64,000 nt of DNA from Acidimicrobiaceae bacterium (GTDB lineage: Bacteria; Actinomycetota; Acidimicrobiia; Acidimicrobiales; Palsa-688). The notes beneath the pieces were generated by a model. That model searched no databases. It saw only the letters and a program-made list of their open reading frames with translations, and was not told the DNA's origin. The stretch's first letter is position 1; every line of letters begins with the position of its first letter. Both the position numbers and the translations under genes were made by a program. Shown piece after piece: positions 1 to 10,267 of the stretch. The stretch is taken from the NCBI GenBank assembly GCA_003166025.1, contig PMWT01000066.1, forward strand, positions 12,524 through 76,523, given 5' to 3'.

Positions 1-684
1 CCCGTCCCTGGCGGCGGCCCCGTCCCTGGCGGCCCCGTCTCTGGCAACCTGGCGTCCTTTGCCCAGAGTTCGCCGGTCGCCTCGCCGGCAGCACCGCTGC
101 CCCGTGCCCCGGGCCCTGACGCAGGGGCGCCGGTCGACCTGCGTTTCGTTGCCTTGTCGGGCAAACCTCCCCTGCGGCTCGCCTCAAACGCCGTGATCCC
201 CGGCAGCGACCGCCCCGAAGTGCCTGGTGTGCGCTGTGAGAAAGGTCATTTCAACCATCCGAAGGTGACGAACTGCCTGCGCTGCGGGCGGCCCATACCC
301 TTCGGCGCGCCGCCGTCCAACGGCCCTCGACCGTCCGTGGGCACCCTCCTGGCCGACGACGGTTCGGTGTGGGGCCTGGCCCGTGGCTGCCTGATCGGCA
401 CCGAGCCGGCGACCGCAGCCGAGGTCCAGTCGGGCGCGGCTCAGGCCATCTCCATGCGCTCGGGAGCCAACCACTCCATGGGGCCGGTCCATGCCGAGGT
501 CCAGATCCGGGGCTGGTCAGCCTTCGTGGTCGACCGGGGCGCGGAGGGTGGCACGTGGCTGCAAGGGCCGGGCTCCCAGGGATGGGACAAGCTCGGCCGC
601 AACGAGCAGCGGGAACTCGCCAACGGGTCGCACGTATCGTGCGGGGGCAGAGTCCTCACCTACCTGTCGGCCTGGCCGACCTGA
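1..684 (+). CDS. FHA-domain protein with Pro/Gly-rich linker and zinc-ribbon-like motif (5' end outside window)
   Basis: Frame open from base 1 (PVPGGGPVPGGPVSG...), then C-x3-H-x8-C-x2-C ribbon (CEKGHFNHPKVTNCLRCG) and an FHA-like C-terminus (SMRSGANHSMGPVHAEVQIRGWSAFVVDRGAEGGTWL). Confidence 0.65.
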   Translation, partial: PVPGGGPVPGGPVSGNLASFAQSSPVASPAAPLPRAPGPDAGAPVDLRFVALSGKPPLRLASNAVIPGSDRPEVPGVRCEKGHFNHPKVTNCLRCGRPIPFGAPPSNGPRPSVGTLLADDGSVWGLARGCLIGTEPATAAEVQSGAAQAISMRSGANHSMGPVHAEVQIRGWSAFVVDRGAEGGTWLQGPGSQGWDKLGRNEQRELANGSHVSCGGRVLTYLSAWPT

Positions 685-710
685 AGCGGCGCTGAAAGCC
701 CGGACAGCTA

Positions 711-1076
711 CTAACCGAGCAGCTTTTTGAACTTCGGGCACATCACGCCGACGGCCGCAGCAATGACAACCCCGAGGTCACCAGGGGGTAGGGTGACGTT
801 GCCTTCCACGAGTGGCAAGCGGTCTCCCAGCTCCTCTACGGACGCCCCAGAGGCGAGGTCGCCGCAAATGGCCTGCCCCAAGCTGATCAGCTGGGGCCCG
901 GTCCGATAGCCGCCGATGCCGGGAGCCTGGCTGTAGACCGAGTCAAGAAAAGCTTTCTCGGACTGGTCACTGATGACGGCATGTCGGCCGCAACCGTCCA
1001 AAAGACCCCCCCCGGCGAGCACGACCGCCGCTACCATGGCAGCGACCAGCCGGCGGGACGGCATAGGCCGCATCAT
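711..1076 (-). CDS. DUF732-like lipoprotein
   Basis: Signal peptide with lipobox-like LLDGC; FLDSVYSQAPG...LISLGQAICGDLASGASVEEL pattern typical of DUF732; start trimmed from ORF start 1136. Confidence 0.6.
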   Translation of the reverse strand: MMRPMPSRRLVAAMVAAVVLAGGGLLDGCGRHAVISDQSEKAFLDSVYSQAPGIGGYRTGPQLISLGQAICGDLASGASVEELGDRLPLVEGNVTLPPGDLGVVIAAAVGVMCPKFKKLLG

Positions 1077-1184
1077 ACGACCTAGTACTTCGGTGCGCGC
1101 AACGTGGCCGCATAGCCACCGGCCGGGGCCTATCATCCATCAGGAGGGCCAGGGACAGGTGGCTTCGGGGGAACTGCAGGGACA

Positions 1185-1655
1185 ATGCCCGTAAAGAGCA
1201 TGTACGAACGCCTGGGTGGCATGAGCTTTTTCGAGGCGCTCACGCAGAGGTTCTATGCCAAGGTGGCGACGGACGAAGTGCTCCGCCCTCTCTATCCGGA
1301 GGATCTCGATGGCTCCCGCCAACGGCTCTGCCTGTTCCTCGCCCAGTTCTGGGGCGGTCCCCGCGCCTACGAAGAGCTGCAGGGCAGTCCCCGCCTGCGC
1401 GCCAGGCACGAAGGTTTTCGGATCGGCGCCCGAGAGCACGACGCCTGGTTGCAGCACATGACGGCCGCCATGGAAGAGGTCGGCCTCGGGGCCCTGGACG
1501 AGACGCAGCTGCTGAGCTACTTCAAATCCGTGGCCAGCCATCTCGTCAACACCCGCGACGACGCCCTCGACCTCGACGACGGTGAGACCTGCCCGGTCCC
1601 CGGCCCGGACCACCCGGGACCGGCCCAGCTCCCGATCGACAAGCGAGGCACCTGA
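1185..1655 (+). CDS. glbO: Group II truncated haemoglobin
   Basis: YERLGGMSFFEALTQRFYAKVATDEVLRPLYPE...LFLAQFWGGPRAYEE...HEGFRIG. Confidence 0.9.
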   Translation: MPVKSMYERLGGMSFFEALTQRFYAKVATDEVLRPLYPEDLDGSRQRLCLFLAQFWGGPRAYEELQGSPRLRARHEGFRIGAREHDAWLQHMTAAMEEVGLGALDETQLLSYFKSVASHLVNTRDDALDLDDGETCPVPGPDHPGPAQLPIDKRGT

Positions 1656-1686
1656 CCGAGCCTGAGCCTTGAGAAGTTAGCCTGCA

Positions 1687-2580
1687 ATGATTGTCGAGGT
1701 TCCTCCCGCTCAAGCCGACCGGACCGGGTACACCCGGGAGGAGCGCGTCGGCCGGCCTCCCTCCCTGCACTTCTGGCGCGTCAAACGGAGGCGGGACCTG
1801 GTCGCTGAGAGCCGCGGAGCCGGCCCCGCCGTAGTTCTCCTGCACGGCCAGCCCGGCTCGGCCCGCGATTGGGGCCTAGTGGCCGGTGACCTTGCTCGGG
1901 ACCACCGTGTCATCGTCCCGGACCGCCTGGGCTACGGGCTGACCGGCGGGCCTGCTGGAGGCTTTGCCGCAAACGCCAATGCCGTGGCCAGGCTCCTAGG
2001 CTCGCTCGGCGTGGCCGAGGCAGTCGTCGTCGGGCACAGCTGGGCCGGTGGCGTCGCTATAGAACTGTCCCTGGACTACCCGGGCTCGGTTACCGGCCTG
2101 GTCCTCGTCTGCTCGGTGGCACCCGGAGACCCGCCGGGTGCTACCGACAGGCTGCTGGCCGTCCCCCTGGTAGGCACGGCCCTGGCCGCTACAGCGCTCA
2201 GTACCGCCGGCGGTGTGCTCTCCTGGGGCCCCACCCGCGCCTTCGCCGATTGGCGGATGCGGGGCCGCTCCGAGGAACAGCTGGCCGAGCTCGCCCGTTC
2301 GTGGCGGAGACATGCCACCTGGACAAGCTTCGCCGTCGAACAGCGCGCTCTGGTCCACGAGCTGTCGGCGATGGCACCCCGCCTCGCTCATATCTCTGCA
2401 CCCACCGTCGTGCTGGGGGGCAGCATGGACCGGGTCGTCCCGGCCGCGGCGGCTCACCGGCTGGCGGGCGCCATCCCGGAGGCCAGGCTTGAGATGGTGC
2501 CGGGTGGTGGCCATCTGTTGCCTCAGCTCCAACCCGGGGCGGTCGCATCGGCCATCCGACGGCTGGCCGGTCGAACCTAA
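1687..2580 (+). CDS. Alpha/beta hydrolase
   Basis: VVLLHGQPGSARDW, nucleophile elbow GHSWAGG, C-terminal GGGH. Confidence 0.85.
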   Translation: MIVEVPPAQADRTGYTREERVGRPPSLHFWRVKRRRDLVAESRGAGPAVVLLHGQPGSARDWGLVAGDLARDHRVIVPDRLGYGLTGGPAGGFAANANAVARLLGSLGVAEAVVVGHSWAGGVAIELSLDYPGSVTGLVLVCSVAPGDPPGATDRLLAVPLVGTALAATALSTAGGVLSWGPTRAFADWRMRGRSEEQLAELARSWRRHATWTSFAVEQRALVHELSAMAPRLAHISAPTVVLGGSMDRVVPAAAAHRLAGAIPEARLEMVPGGGHLLPQLQPGAVASAIRRLAGRT

Positions 2581-2598
2581 CGACCAGGGGGACGCGCC

Positions 2599-4398
2599 CT
2601 ATTCGCTGCTGGTGCTTAGGACGGGCTTTCCTTCGAGCGCGGCTGCCAGCACCCTGGCGGCATTGATGAACGCCACGTGCGTGAACGCCTGGGGGAAGTT
2701 GCCAACCAGGCGGCCACGGCTCGTGTCGTACTCCTCTGAGAACAGCCCGACGTCGTTGGCCACGGCCCTCACACGTTCAAATATCGCCAAAGCCTCTTCG
2801 GTCCGACCGAGCAAAGCCAGGCAGGAAACTAGCCATAGCGAGCACGGGAGAAAGGTGCCCTCCTGGCCAGGCAGGCCGTCCACACCGGAGTCGTTGCGAT
2901 AGCGGATCACGAAGCCGTTCACCATGAGCTCGCGTTGGACAGCCTCGATGGTGCTTACGATGCGGGTGTCGGAGATGGGCAGGAAACCCATCAGAGGCGC
3001 GAGGAGGATGCTGGCGTCCAGTTCGGTAGAGCCGTAGGCCTGGGTGAAAGCACCCACTTCTTCGTTGAAGCCTCGCGAGCACACCTGGGCGTGGATGAGG
3101 TCGCGCACCTCGCGCCAGCGCTTGACGGGCCCCTCCAGGCCGTCGTGCTCGACGGCCCTTACCCCCCGGTCCATGGCCGACCAGGCCATGACCCGCGAGT
3201 AGACGAGCGGTTGAGGGGGGCCCCTCAGCTCCCAGATGCCCTGGTCCGGCTCGTCCCAGTGCTCTTCGACGAACTCGAGCAGAGCGCGCTGCAGGTCCCA
3301 TATGGCACCGGCGCTGCCGACACCCTGAGAACGGGCGACGTCTATGGCCACCATCAGCTCGCCGTAGATGTCCAACTGGAACTGCAAGGATGCCGCGTTG
3401 CCGACCCGTACCGGGCTAGACCCCTCATACCCGGGCAGCCAGTCCATCTCCAGTTCGGGCAGGCGCCGCTCCCCGGCGACGCCGTACATGATCTGCATCT
3501 GCTCAGGGCTCCCGGCGACGGCCCGGACAAGCCACCACAACCAAGCCTCCGCCTCATCCCGGCACCCCGCCTCAACCAGGCCGTCTATGGTCAGAGTGGC
3601 GTCTCGTACCCAGCAGTACCGGTAGTCCCAGTTGCGGGTGCCCCCCAGGGCTTCGGGGAGCGATGTCGTAGGCGCCGCCACTATCCCGCCGGTGGGGGCG
3701 TACGTAAGAGCCTTAAGCGTCAGCAACGACCTCTGCACGAGGGCCTCCCATTGCCCGTGCACCTCGACCAGCCCTGCCGACCAGGACTCCCAAAAAGCCA
3801 GGGTGTCGGCCAAAGCGCCCTCGCTGTCGACGTCCCTACCCTGCTCCTCGTAAGACAAGGCCCAGTGCAGGCGGAAGTCGAGGCGGTCGCCCTCGTTGAC
3901 GACGAACTCCGCATCGTGGCGCATATGCTCGCCGCGAAGAGGAAAAGGGGACTCCACTTCGATGGCGTCCGGGCCGGCAACCCCCCTTATCACGTTGCCG
4001 TCTTGGAGGACCCAGGGGACCTGTGAGCCGTACTCGAAGCGGATGATGAGCTCGGTGACCATCTCCACGGAACCGTGCACACCTTCGACCCTGCGGTACA
4101 CGCGGGGCCGGTGGTGCCTGGGGGGCATGAAGTCCGTGACTCGTACGGTGCCGGACGGCGTGTCCCATTCCTGCACCAGGACCAGGGTGCCCTTGCGGTA
4201 GGAGCGGCGGGTGGCCGGACCGGCCCCCTTGGGCGCCACCAACCAGCGACCGTGGTCCGGTGAGCCGAGCAGGGCGGCGAAGCAGGCGGCGGAGTCGAAG
4301 CGCGGCACGCACAGCCAGTCCAGCGAACCGTCCCGCCCCACCAGTGCCGCCGTATGGGTGTCACCGATCAGGGCATAGTCTTCGATCCGCTGGCTCAC
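2599..4398 (-). CDS. Glycoside hydrolase family 15 (glucoamylase/trehalase-like)
   Basis: N-terminal IEDYALIGDTHTAALVGRDGSLDWLCVPRFDS and NWDYRYCWVRDATLTIDGL motifs. Confidence 0.88.
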   Translation of the reverse strand: MSQRIEDYALIGDTHTAALVGRDGSLDWLCVPRFDSAACFAALLGSPDHGRWLVAPKGAGPATRRSYRKGTLVLVQEWDTPSGTVRVTDFMPPRHHRPRVYRRVEGVHGSVEMVTELIIRFEYGSQVPWVLQDGNVIRGVAGPDAIEVESPFPLRGEHMRHDAEFVVNEGDRLDFRLHWALSYEEQGRDVDSEGALADTLAFWESWSAGLVEVHGQWEALVQRSLLTLKALTYAPTGGIVAAPTTSLPEALGGTRNWDYRYCWVRDATLTIDGLVEAGCRDEAEAWLWWLVRAVAGSPEQMQIMYGVAGERRLPELEMDWLPGYEGSSPVRVGNAASLQFQLDIYGELMVAIDVARSQGVGSAGAIWDLQRALLEFVEEHWDEPDQGIWELRGPPQPLVYSRVMAWSAMDRGVRAVEHDGLEGPVKRWREVRDLIHAQVCSRGFNEEVGAFTQAYGSTELDASILLAPLMGFLPISDTRIVSTIEAVQRELMVNGFVIRYRNDSGVDGLPGQEGTFLPCSLWLVSCLALLGRTEEALAIFERVRAVANDVGLFSEEYDTSRGRLVGNFPQAFTHVAFINAARVLAAALEGKPVLSTSSE

Positions 4399-4419
4399 GC
4401 GGGGCCAGCATAGGAGGCG

Positions 4420-5313
4420 TCAGACGGACAAAAACCGGCGCACGGCAAAACCCGAGCCGCCGGCGCCCACAAGCGTACCCAGGGCGACCACGAAGATCCC
4501 GGTCAACAAAGCCTCGTGCGAGCTGACGTACAGCGGTTGGTCCGGGACCAATGGGTTGCTGCCCGTAAACGAGGCCAGTGTGTCGCGGGCCAGGTAGGTG
4601 ATGAAGAAGGCGATGAGCGCGCCCACCAGCCCCTCCACCAGGCCCTCGAGCATGAACGGCACCCGGATGAACCAGTTGGTAGCCCCAACCAGCTTCATCA
4701 CCGCCACCTCACGCCGGCGGGCGAAGATGGCCAGCTGGATCGTATTGACGACGAGGGCTATCGCCCCCAGCATGACGCCCCCGGCCACCACCAGCGCCAC
4801 GTTGCGCAGGGTGGCGAAGCGGGCCAGCTCCTCCTTGATGGCCTGGCCCGGGTACCCGACGTTGAGGACACCGGGCTGTTTGTTGAGTTGGCTCGCGAGC
4901 TGGGCGACGTTCTGAGCTTTGGCGGGGACGCAACGGAAGGAAGGCGGCATCTTCTGTACCGTCATGACCTTCAACATGTCGGGCTGGCCGCTGAACATCG
5001 ACTTGAACTCGGCGTAGGCCGCCGCCTGGTCGACGAAGTGGCACGACCTGATCTCCTCCGGCACCATCCCAGCCAGCTGCTGGCGCAACCCGGTGATCTC
5101 CTGGGCGCTGGCGCCGGCGTTTATGAAGACGACGAGCTCAACCCCGCCCTGGTACTGGACCGTGGCCTGGTTTATCGCCTGGCGCATTATCAGCACGCCG
5201 CCCAGCGCCGTGAGGGAAACAGCCATTGTTACGACGGCGGCGACCGTCATGACAATGTTACGGACCAGGTTGCCCCCCGTTTCGCGCAGTACGTACGGGC
5301 TTGCGAACGACAC
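4420..5313 (-). CDS. ftsX: Cell division protein FtsX
   Basis: FtsX-like permease topology; directly downstream of ftsE. Confidence 0.88.
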   Translation of the reverse strand: MSFASPYVLRETGGNLVRNIVMTVAAVVTMAVSLTALGGVLIMRQAINQATVQYQGGVELVVFINAGASAQEITGLRQQLAGMVPEEIRSCHFVDQAAAYAEFKSMFSGQPDMLKVMTVQKMPPSFRCVPAKAQNVAQLASQLNKQPGVLNVGYPGQAIKEELARFATLRNVALVVAGGVMLGAIALVVNTIQLAIFARRREVAVMKLVGATNWFIRVPFMLEGLVEGLVGALIAFFITYLARDTLASFTGSNPLVPDQPLYVSSHEALLTGIFVVALGTLVGAGGSGFAVRRFLSV

Positions 5314-5351
5314 TCGTGCTCCCCGGTTTTTCTGTGTAAGCCGCCGGCCGC

Positions 5352-6041
5352 CTACGCGTCTACCATACCGTAGACGCCTCTGGCCTGGTCCCGGACCACT
5401 TGCCCTTGATCGAGCTCGATGACCCGCTTGCGCATGGCGTCCACGACGTCCTGCTGGTGCGTGGCCATCACGACGGTGGTGCCGTACTGGTTTATGCGTT
5501 CCAAGAGGCGCATGATCCCGGCCGTGGTACCCGGGTCGAGGTTGCCCGTGGGCTCGTCGGCCAACAGGATGAGTGGCCGGTTGACGAAGGCCCTAGCCAC
5601 GGCTACCCGTTGCTGCTCGCCACCCGAGAGCTCGTTGGGGCGCCGGTCCATCTTCTCGCCCAACCCGACCAGCTCGAGGATCTGGGGCACCTGCGAGCGG
5701 ACGAAGTGCCGCGACCGACCTATGACCTCCAGGGCGAAGGCGACGTTCTCGTACACGGTCCGCTCGGGCAACAGACGGTAATCCTGGAAAATGCAGCCGA
5801 TGTTCCGCCGCAGGTAGGGGACCTTCCACGGGGCAAGCGTGCCTACCTCTTTGCCGGCCACCCAGATCTCACCTTCGTCGGTCCGTTCCTCTTTCGTGAC
5901 AAGGCGCAAGAACGTCGTCTTGCCAGAGCCTGACGGCCCGACGATGAACACGAACTCACCCCTCGGGATGTCCACTGTGACGTCCCGCAGGGCGGCGATG
6001 GGGCCCTTGTACGTCTTGGTGACGTGATTAAAACGGATCAT
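5352..6041 (-). CDS. ftsE: Cell division ATP-binding protein FtsE
   Basis: [13 protein letters not shown]..., Walker [10 protein letters not shown], signature [14 protein letters not shown]; start trimmed from 6119. Confidence 0.9.
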   Translation of the reverse strand: MIRFNHVTKTYKGPIAALRDVTVDIPRGEFVFIVGPSGSGKTTFLRLVTKEERTDEGEIWVAGKEVGTLAPWKVPYLRRNIGCIFQDYRLLPERTVYENVAFALEVIGRSRHFVRSQVPQILELVGLGEKMDRRPNELSGGEQQRVAVARAFVNRPLILLADEPTGNLDPGTTAGIMRLLERINQYGTTVVMATHQQDVVDAMRKRVIELDQGQVVRDQARGVYGMVDA

Positions 6042-6115
6042 GTCCCTCGGCCGCCGGCACGAGAACTCGGGACCGGCACTGCACTGAGCATAGCTCTCAC
6101 GGCCTCCGGTTACAC

Positions 6116-7327
6116 TCAAGCGGCGCGGAAAGACCCCATGACCTGCTCATATACCTGGACAGTCTTCTTGGCGACGGCCTCCCAAGTGAACTCGTCCAGC
6201 GCCCGCCGGCGTCCGGCGGCGCCCATTCGCCTTGCTAGCTCAGGCTCGGCCAGGAGCTGGTTGACCCGCTCGGCGATGCCACGGGAGAAGGCCTCGGGGT
6301 CCTTGGGGCTGCCGAACTCGTCCCCGCCGGTCTCGAAAGGCACCAGGATGCCGGTCTCCCCGTCCACCACGATCTCGGGTATCCCCCCCACCGCCGTGGC
6401 CACGACAGGCACGGCGCACGCCATGGCCTCGACGTTGATCAGACCGAAAGGCTCGTAAATGGAGGGGCACACGAAAACGGCGGCATGGCTCATCAGCTGG
6501 ACCAGCTCGGACCGAGGAAGCATCTCGTCGACCCATACGACACCCTTGCGCACCCCGCCCAGCTCGTCCAGCTGTGCCCGCACCTCGCTCTCGATCTCGG
6601 GCGTGTCCGCAGCGCCGGCGCAGAACACCACCGGGGCGGCGGCGTCGATCGTCTTGGCCGCTTGAAGGAGGTACGTGATGCCCTTCTGACGCGTCACCCG
6701 GCCCACGAACAGTACGTACGGCGTCCCGGGATCGAGACCGTGGCGCTTGAGGCTCCCCGTGGCCGGATCGGGGAAGAACTCATCGGGGTCGATGCCGTTG
6801 TGAACGACCTTCACCCTCTCGGGAGCTACGGCCGGGTAAACGCTGAGGACGTCGTCGCGCATGGACTGGCTCACCGCTATTACGGCATCGGCGCTCTCGA
6901 CGGCAGTGCGTTCGACCCAGCACGACAGGCGGTAGCCGGCGCCCAGCTGCTCCGCCTTCCATGGTCGCAGCGGCTCCAGGCTGTGGGTCGTCATAACGTG
7001 GGGGACTTGGTAGAGCACCCGCGCCAGGTAGCCGGCAAAATTGGCATACCAGGTGTGGCTGTGGACCAGGTCGGCACCGGCGACATCGCCAGCCATGCGC
7101 AAGTCGGCTGAAAGACTGCGCAGAGCCGTCCCCTTCCCGTCCTTGGCCAGGGCTTCCCACGGCTCGTAGGCCCCCGCCACCAAAGCGTCCTGGCGCGGGG
7201 CACCGAAGCAGTAAACACCCACGTCGACCAGGCCGGCGAGATGGCGCGCCAGGTACTCGACATGCACGCCCGCTCCTCCGTACACCTCGGGGGGGTACTC
7301 CTTGGTGAGCAGGGCGACACGGCTCAC
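6116..7327 (-). CDS. glgA: GT4 glycogen synthase / alpha-maltose-1-phosphate synthase family
   Basis: [28 protein letters not shown] and GT4 [20 protein letters not shown]; actinobacterial type, GlgM activity possible. Confidence 0.85.
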   Translation of the reverse strand: MSRVALLTKEYPPEVYGGAGVHVEYLARHLAGLVDVGVYCFGAPRQDALVAGAYEPWEALAKDGKGTALRSLSADLRMAGDVAGADLVHSHTWYANFAGYLARVLYQVPHVMTTHSLEPLRPWKAEQLGAGYRLSCWVERTAVESADAVIAVSQSMRDDVLSVYPAVAPERVKVVHNGIDPDEFFPDPATGSLKRHGLDPGTPYVLFVGRVTRQKGITYLLQAAKTIDAAAPVVFCAGAADTPEIESEVRAQLDELGGVRKGVVWVDEMLPRSELVQLMSHAAVFVCPSIYEPFGLINVEAMACAVPVVATAVGGIPEIVVDGETGILVPFETGGDEFGSPKDPEAFSRGIAERVNQLLAEPELARRMGAAGRRRALDEFTWEAVAKKTVQVYEQVMGSFRAA

Positions 7328-8550
7328 ACGACGACCTTTTCGCCCTTACCTATAACCACGATGCCGCGGCCCGAGATGGTGAAATGGCTGGCATCGAGCT
7401 CAGGATCGGTGCCCACGTGCACTCCCGGAGCGACGACCACGTTTTTGTCGATGATGGCGCGGCGCACCACGGCTCCCTCGCCTATGCGGACGTTGTCCAT
7501 GATCACCGAGTCTTCGACGAGCGCCCGTTGGTCGACCTTGACGCCCGGGGAGATGATCGAACGCCTCACGGTGCCGCCGGAGATGATCGAGCCGGCCGAC
7601 ACGATGGAGTCGAACGCCTGGCCGACTCGACCGTCGTCCTCGAAGACGAACTTGGCCGGAGGCAGTTGGGGAGGGCTCGTGAAGATGGGCCAGTCGGTGT
7701 TGTACAAGTTGAACGCCGGCTGCACGGCGACCAGGTCCATGCTGGCGTCGTAGTAGCTGTCGAGCGTGCCGACGTCACGCCAATAACCCCGTTCGACCCC
7801 TGTGCACCCGCGGACGTCGTTGGTATTGAAATCGTAAAAATGGGCCTCGCCGCTCTCCACGAAACGCGGGACGATATCGCCGCCCATGTCATGGCGGCTG
7901 TTCGAGTCCTGCGCGTCCTCCCGCAAGGCGTCCACCAGAGCGGCGGCGTTGAAGACGTAGTTACCCATCGAAGCGTAAAGGTGCTTCCTGCCTGCCGCTA
8001 GCTCAAGGGGGTCTTGGGGCTTTTCGACAAAACGGTCGATGACCGTCCCTCGGCCGGGTTCGACTATGCCGAAACCGTGCGCCTCGGCGGCGGGCACCGC
8101 TATGGCCGCCACCGTCGCCGCCGCCCCGCTCTCGATGTGCTGGCGCAGCATTTGGCTCGGGTCCATCCGGTATATGTGGTCGGCTCCAAAAACCAGGATG
8201 TAGTCCGGTCGCTCATCGCCCACGATGTTCAGGTTCTGGTAGATGGCGTCGGCCGAGCCGGCAAACCACCAGGGGCCGCGGCGCATCTGGGCCGGGACGG
8301 TTGTCACATAGTTGCCGAGGAGGGTGGAGAGCCTCCAGGTGCGGGAGATGTGCAGGTCAAGACTGTGGCTCTTGTACTGGGTCAGCACCACGACCCGCAG
8401 GAAGCCCGCATTGGCCAGGTTTGATAGGGCGAAATCGATCAAGCGGTAGTGGCCCCCAAAGGGGACGGCGGGCTTGGCACGGTCCAGGGTCAGAGGCAGG
8501 AGGCGCTTGCCCTCACCCCCGGCCAGGACCATCGATAGGACGCGCGGCAC
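7324..8550 (-). CDS. glgC: Glucose-1-phosphate adenylyltransferase
   Basis: [37 protein letters not shown]; overlaps the glgA start by 4 nt. Confidence 0.95.
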   Translation of the reverse strand: MPRVLSMVLAGGEGKRLLPLTLDRAKPAVPFGGHYRLIDFALSNLANAGFLRVVVLTQYKSHSLDLHISRTWRLSTLLGNYVTTVPAQMRRGPWWFAGSADAIYQNLNIVGDERPDYILVFGADHIYRMDPSQMLRQHIESGAAATVAAIAVPAAEAHGFGIVEPGRGTVIDRFVEKPQDPLELAAGRKHLYASMGNYVFNAAALVDALREDAQDSNSRHDMGGDIVPRFVESGEAHFYDFNTNDVRGCTGVERGYWRDVGTLDSYYDASMDLVAVQPAFNLYNTDWPIFTSPPQLPPAKFVFEDDGRVGQAFDSIVSAGSIISGGTVRRSIISPGVKVDQRALVEDSVIMDNVRIGEGAVVRRAIIDKNVVVAPGVHVGTDPELDASHFTISGRGIVVIGKGEKVVV

Positions 8551-8633
8551 GGTCCTACGCTACTTGTGCCAGAACGGCCCATGTGCGTTCAGCACGGACT
8601 TTCTAGCAGCTTGAGCAGCCGCTAAAACCGCGC

Positions 8634-10265
8634 CTACTCAGCCGGCGCAGGGTCACCCCCGCCGCCACTCGTGGCCCCACCGAGGGTACCGGTACCGAAC
8701 GTGCCGGGGCTACCGAGGCGGTCGCCGCCCAGGGCGGCCGACGCCCCGTCTCCGCCCCCGGGGTCACCATGGCCAACTGCCACCCGCTCTAATGGCTCGT
8801 CCTCACCGTGGCCGTCGTGCCCATTGCCGTCGTGGCCATTGCCACCGTGGTCGGCGCCCAACGTATGGTAAGCGCCGTGCGCGTCGCGGGTGATGATCCC
8901 GCCGACCGGCCGCTGGATCGGGTGGACCTTTCCGCCCTGGAGCAGTATGCAGACCCGATAGGCCACCAGGCCTCCCACGATCGGCCCGATGAAAGAGCCG
9001 TACTGGAGGATCTCGATCAGCCGCTCGAAGGAGATTTGCAGGCCGTTGCCAATAACGTCGGTGGCGCTGGCCAGCGTCAAGTCGACGAAGAACAGGAGGG
9101 CCGCCACCCCCAGCGAGGTACGCAAGGGCTTGTCGCGGGGGCGGTCAAGCAAGTTGTGCTCTCCGTAGTCGGCGTACAGGCGCTTGTCGAGCCAAGGCCA
9201 GGCGTAAATGACGGTGAAGACGAGGCCGGGCAGGAGTATGCCGGGGAAGAAGGGGTTGGCGATCTCGTGGCCAAAGCTGCGGAACTCCCAGTGCGGCCAT
9301 AGGCGCATGGCGCCGTCAAGCCATCCCACGTACCAGTCGGGCTGGGTCCCGGCGCTTGAGCGTGCCGCCTCGTACGGGCCGAAGACCCAGATGGGGTTGA
9401 TCTGGACCAGACCGCCCAGGCCGAAGATCACAGCGGCCACGAAAGTGAGCAGCGCCGTAGACTTGATCGCGTACTGGGGCCAAAGCCGGCTGCCCACGAT
9501 GTTGTGCTCGGTCTTGCCGGGGCCGGCGAAGTCGGTGTGTTTTTGGTGCCAGAGTATGGCCAGGTGCCCGCCGAGCAGGCCCGCTAACAAAAGGGGGAAC
9601 AAAAACTCGTGGATCAGGAACAGCCTCTCGAAAAAGACCCCCGAGCCGGGGAAGGCGCCACCCCAAAGGTTGAAGGCCAGCCACGAGCCGATCAAGGGTA
9701 TGGACTGGATGATGGAGAACACGACCCGCAAGCCTGAGCCGGAGAGCAGGTCATCGGGGAGCGAATAGCCCGAGAAGCCTTCCAGCATGGCCACCAGCAA
9801 CAGCGTGACGCCAATGATCCAGTTGATCTCGCGGGGCCGGCGGAAGGCGCCCGTGAAGAATATACGGCCCATGTGGAACGTGATGGCGGCCATGAATATG
9901 ACGGCCGCCCAGTGGTGGGCCTGGCGCATCACCAACCCGGCGCGCACGCTGAACGAGATGTTGATGACCGAGGCGTAGGCCTCGGTCATGGACTGGCCGT
10001 CCAGTGCCTTGTAGGGCCCGTGGTACACGACGATGGCACTGGAGGCGTTGTAGAACAGCGCCAGGTAGATGCCCGTGGCCAGCAGGATGACGAAGCAGTA
10101 CATGGCGATCTCGCCGACCATGAACGACCAGTGGTCCGGGAAGATCTTGTCCAGGGCCGACCGGAGCCATTTTGACGACCCCAAGCGGTCGTCCGCCCAG
10201 TCCAGCGCCTGCTGCTCGAGTTTCGCCCGCTTGCGGGCCGCCGACCGTTCGGCCATGTTGCTCAT
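8634..10265 (-). CDS. qcrB: Cytochrome bc complex cytochrome b subunit
   Basis: Cytochrome b helices and haem ligands (RQAHHWAAVIFMAAITFHM); start trimmed to MSNMAERSAARKR; His/Gly/Asp-rich C-terminus. Confidence 0.9.
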   Translation of the reverse strand: MSNMAERSAARKRAKLEQQALDWADDRLGSSKWLRSALDKIFPDHWSFMVGEIAMYCFVILLATGIYLALFYNASSAIVVYHGPYKALDGQSMTEAYASVINISFSVRAGLVMRQAHHWAAVIFMAAITFHMGRIFFTGAFRRPREINWIIGVTLLLVAMLEGFSGYSLPDDLLSGSGLRVVFSIIQSIPLIGSWLAFNLWGGAFPGSGVFFERLFLIHEFLFPLLLAGLLGGHLAILWHQKHTDFAGPGKTEHNIVGSRLWPQYAIKSTALLTFVAAVIFGLGGLVQINPIWVFGPYEAARSSAGTQPDWYVGWLDGAMRLWPHWEFRSFGHEIANPFFPGILLPGLVFTVIYAWPWLDKRLYADYGEHNLLDRPRDKPLRTSLGVAALLFFVDLTLASATDVIGNGLQISFERLIEILQYGSFIGPIVGGLVAYRVCILLQGGKVHPIQRPVGGIITRDAHGAYHTLGADHGGNGHDGNGHDGHGEDEPLERVAVGHGDPGGGDGASAALGGDRLGSPGTFGTGTLGGATSGGGGDPAPAE

Positions 10266-10267
10266 GC

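Noticed and set aside
2935-4026. 363-aa plus-strand ORF
   Set aside because: Antisense to clear GH15; low-information GC-rich frame with no recognisable motif.
4516-5373. 285-aa plus-strand ORF
   Set aside because: Antisense to ftsX; composition typical of spurious high-GC frames.
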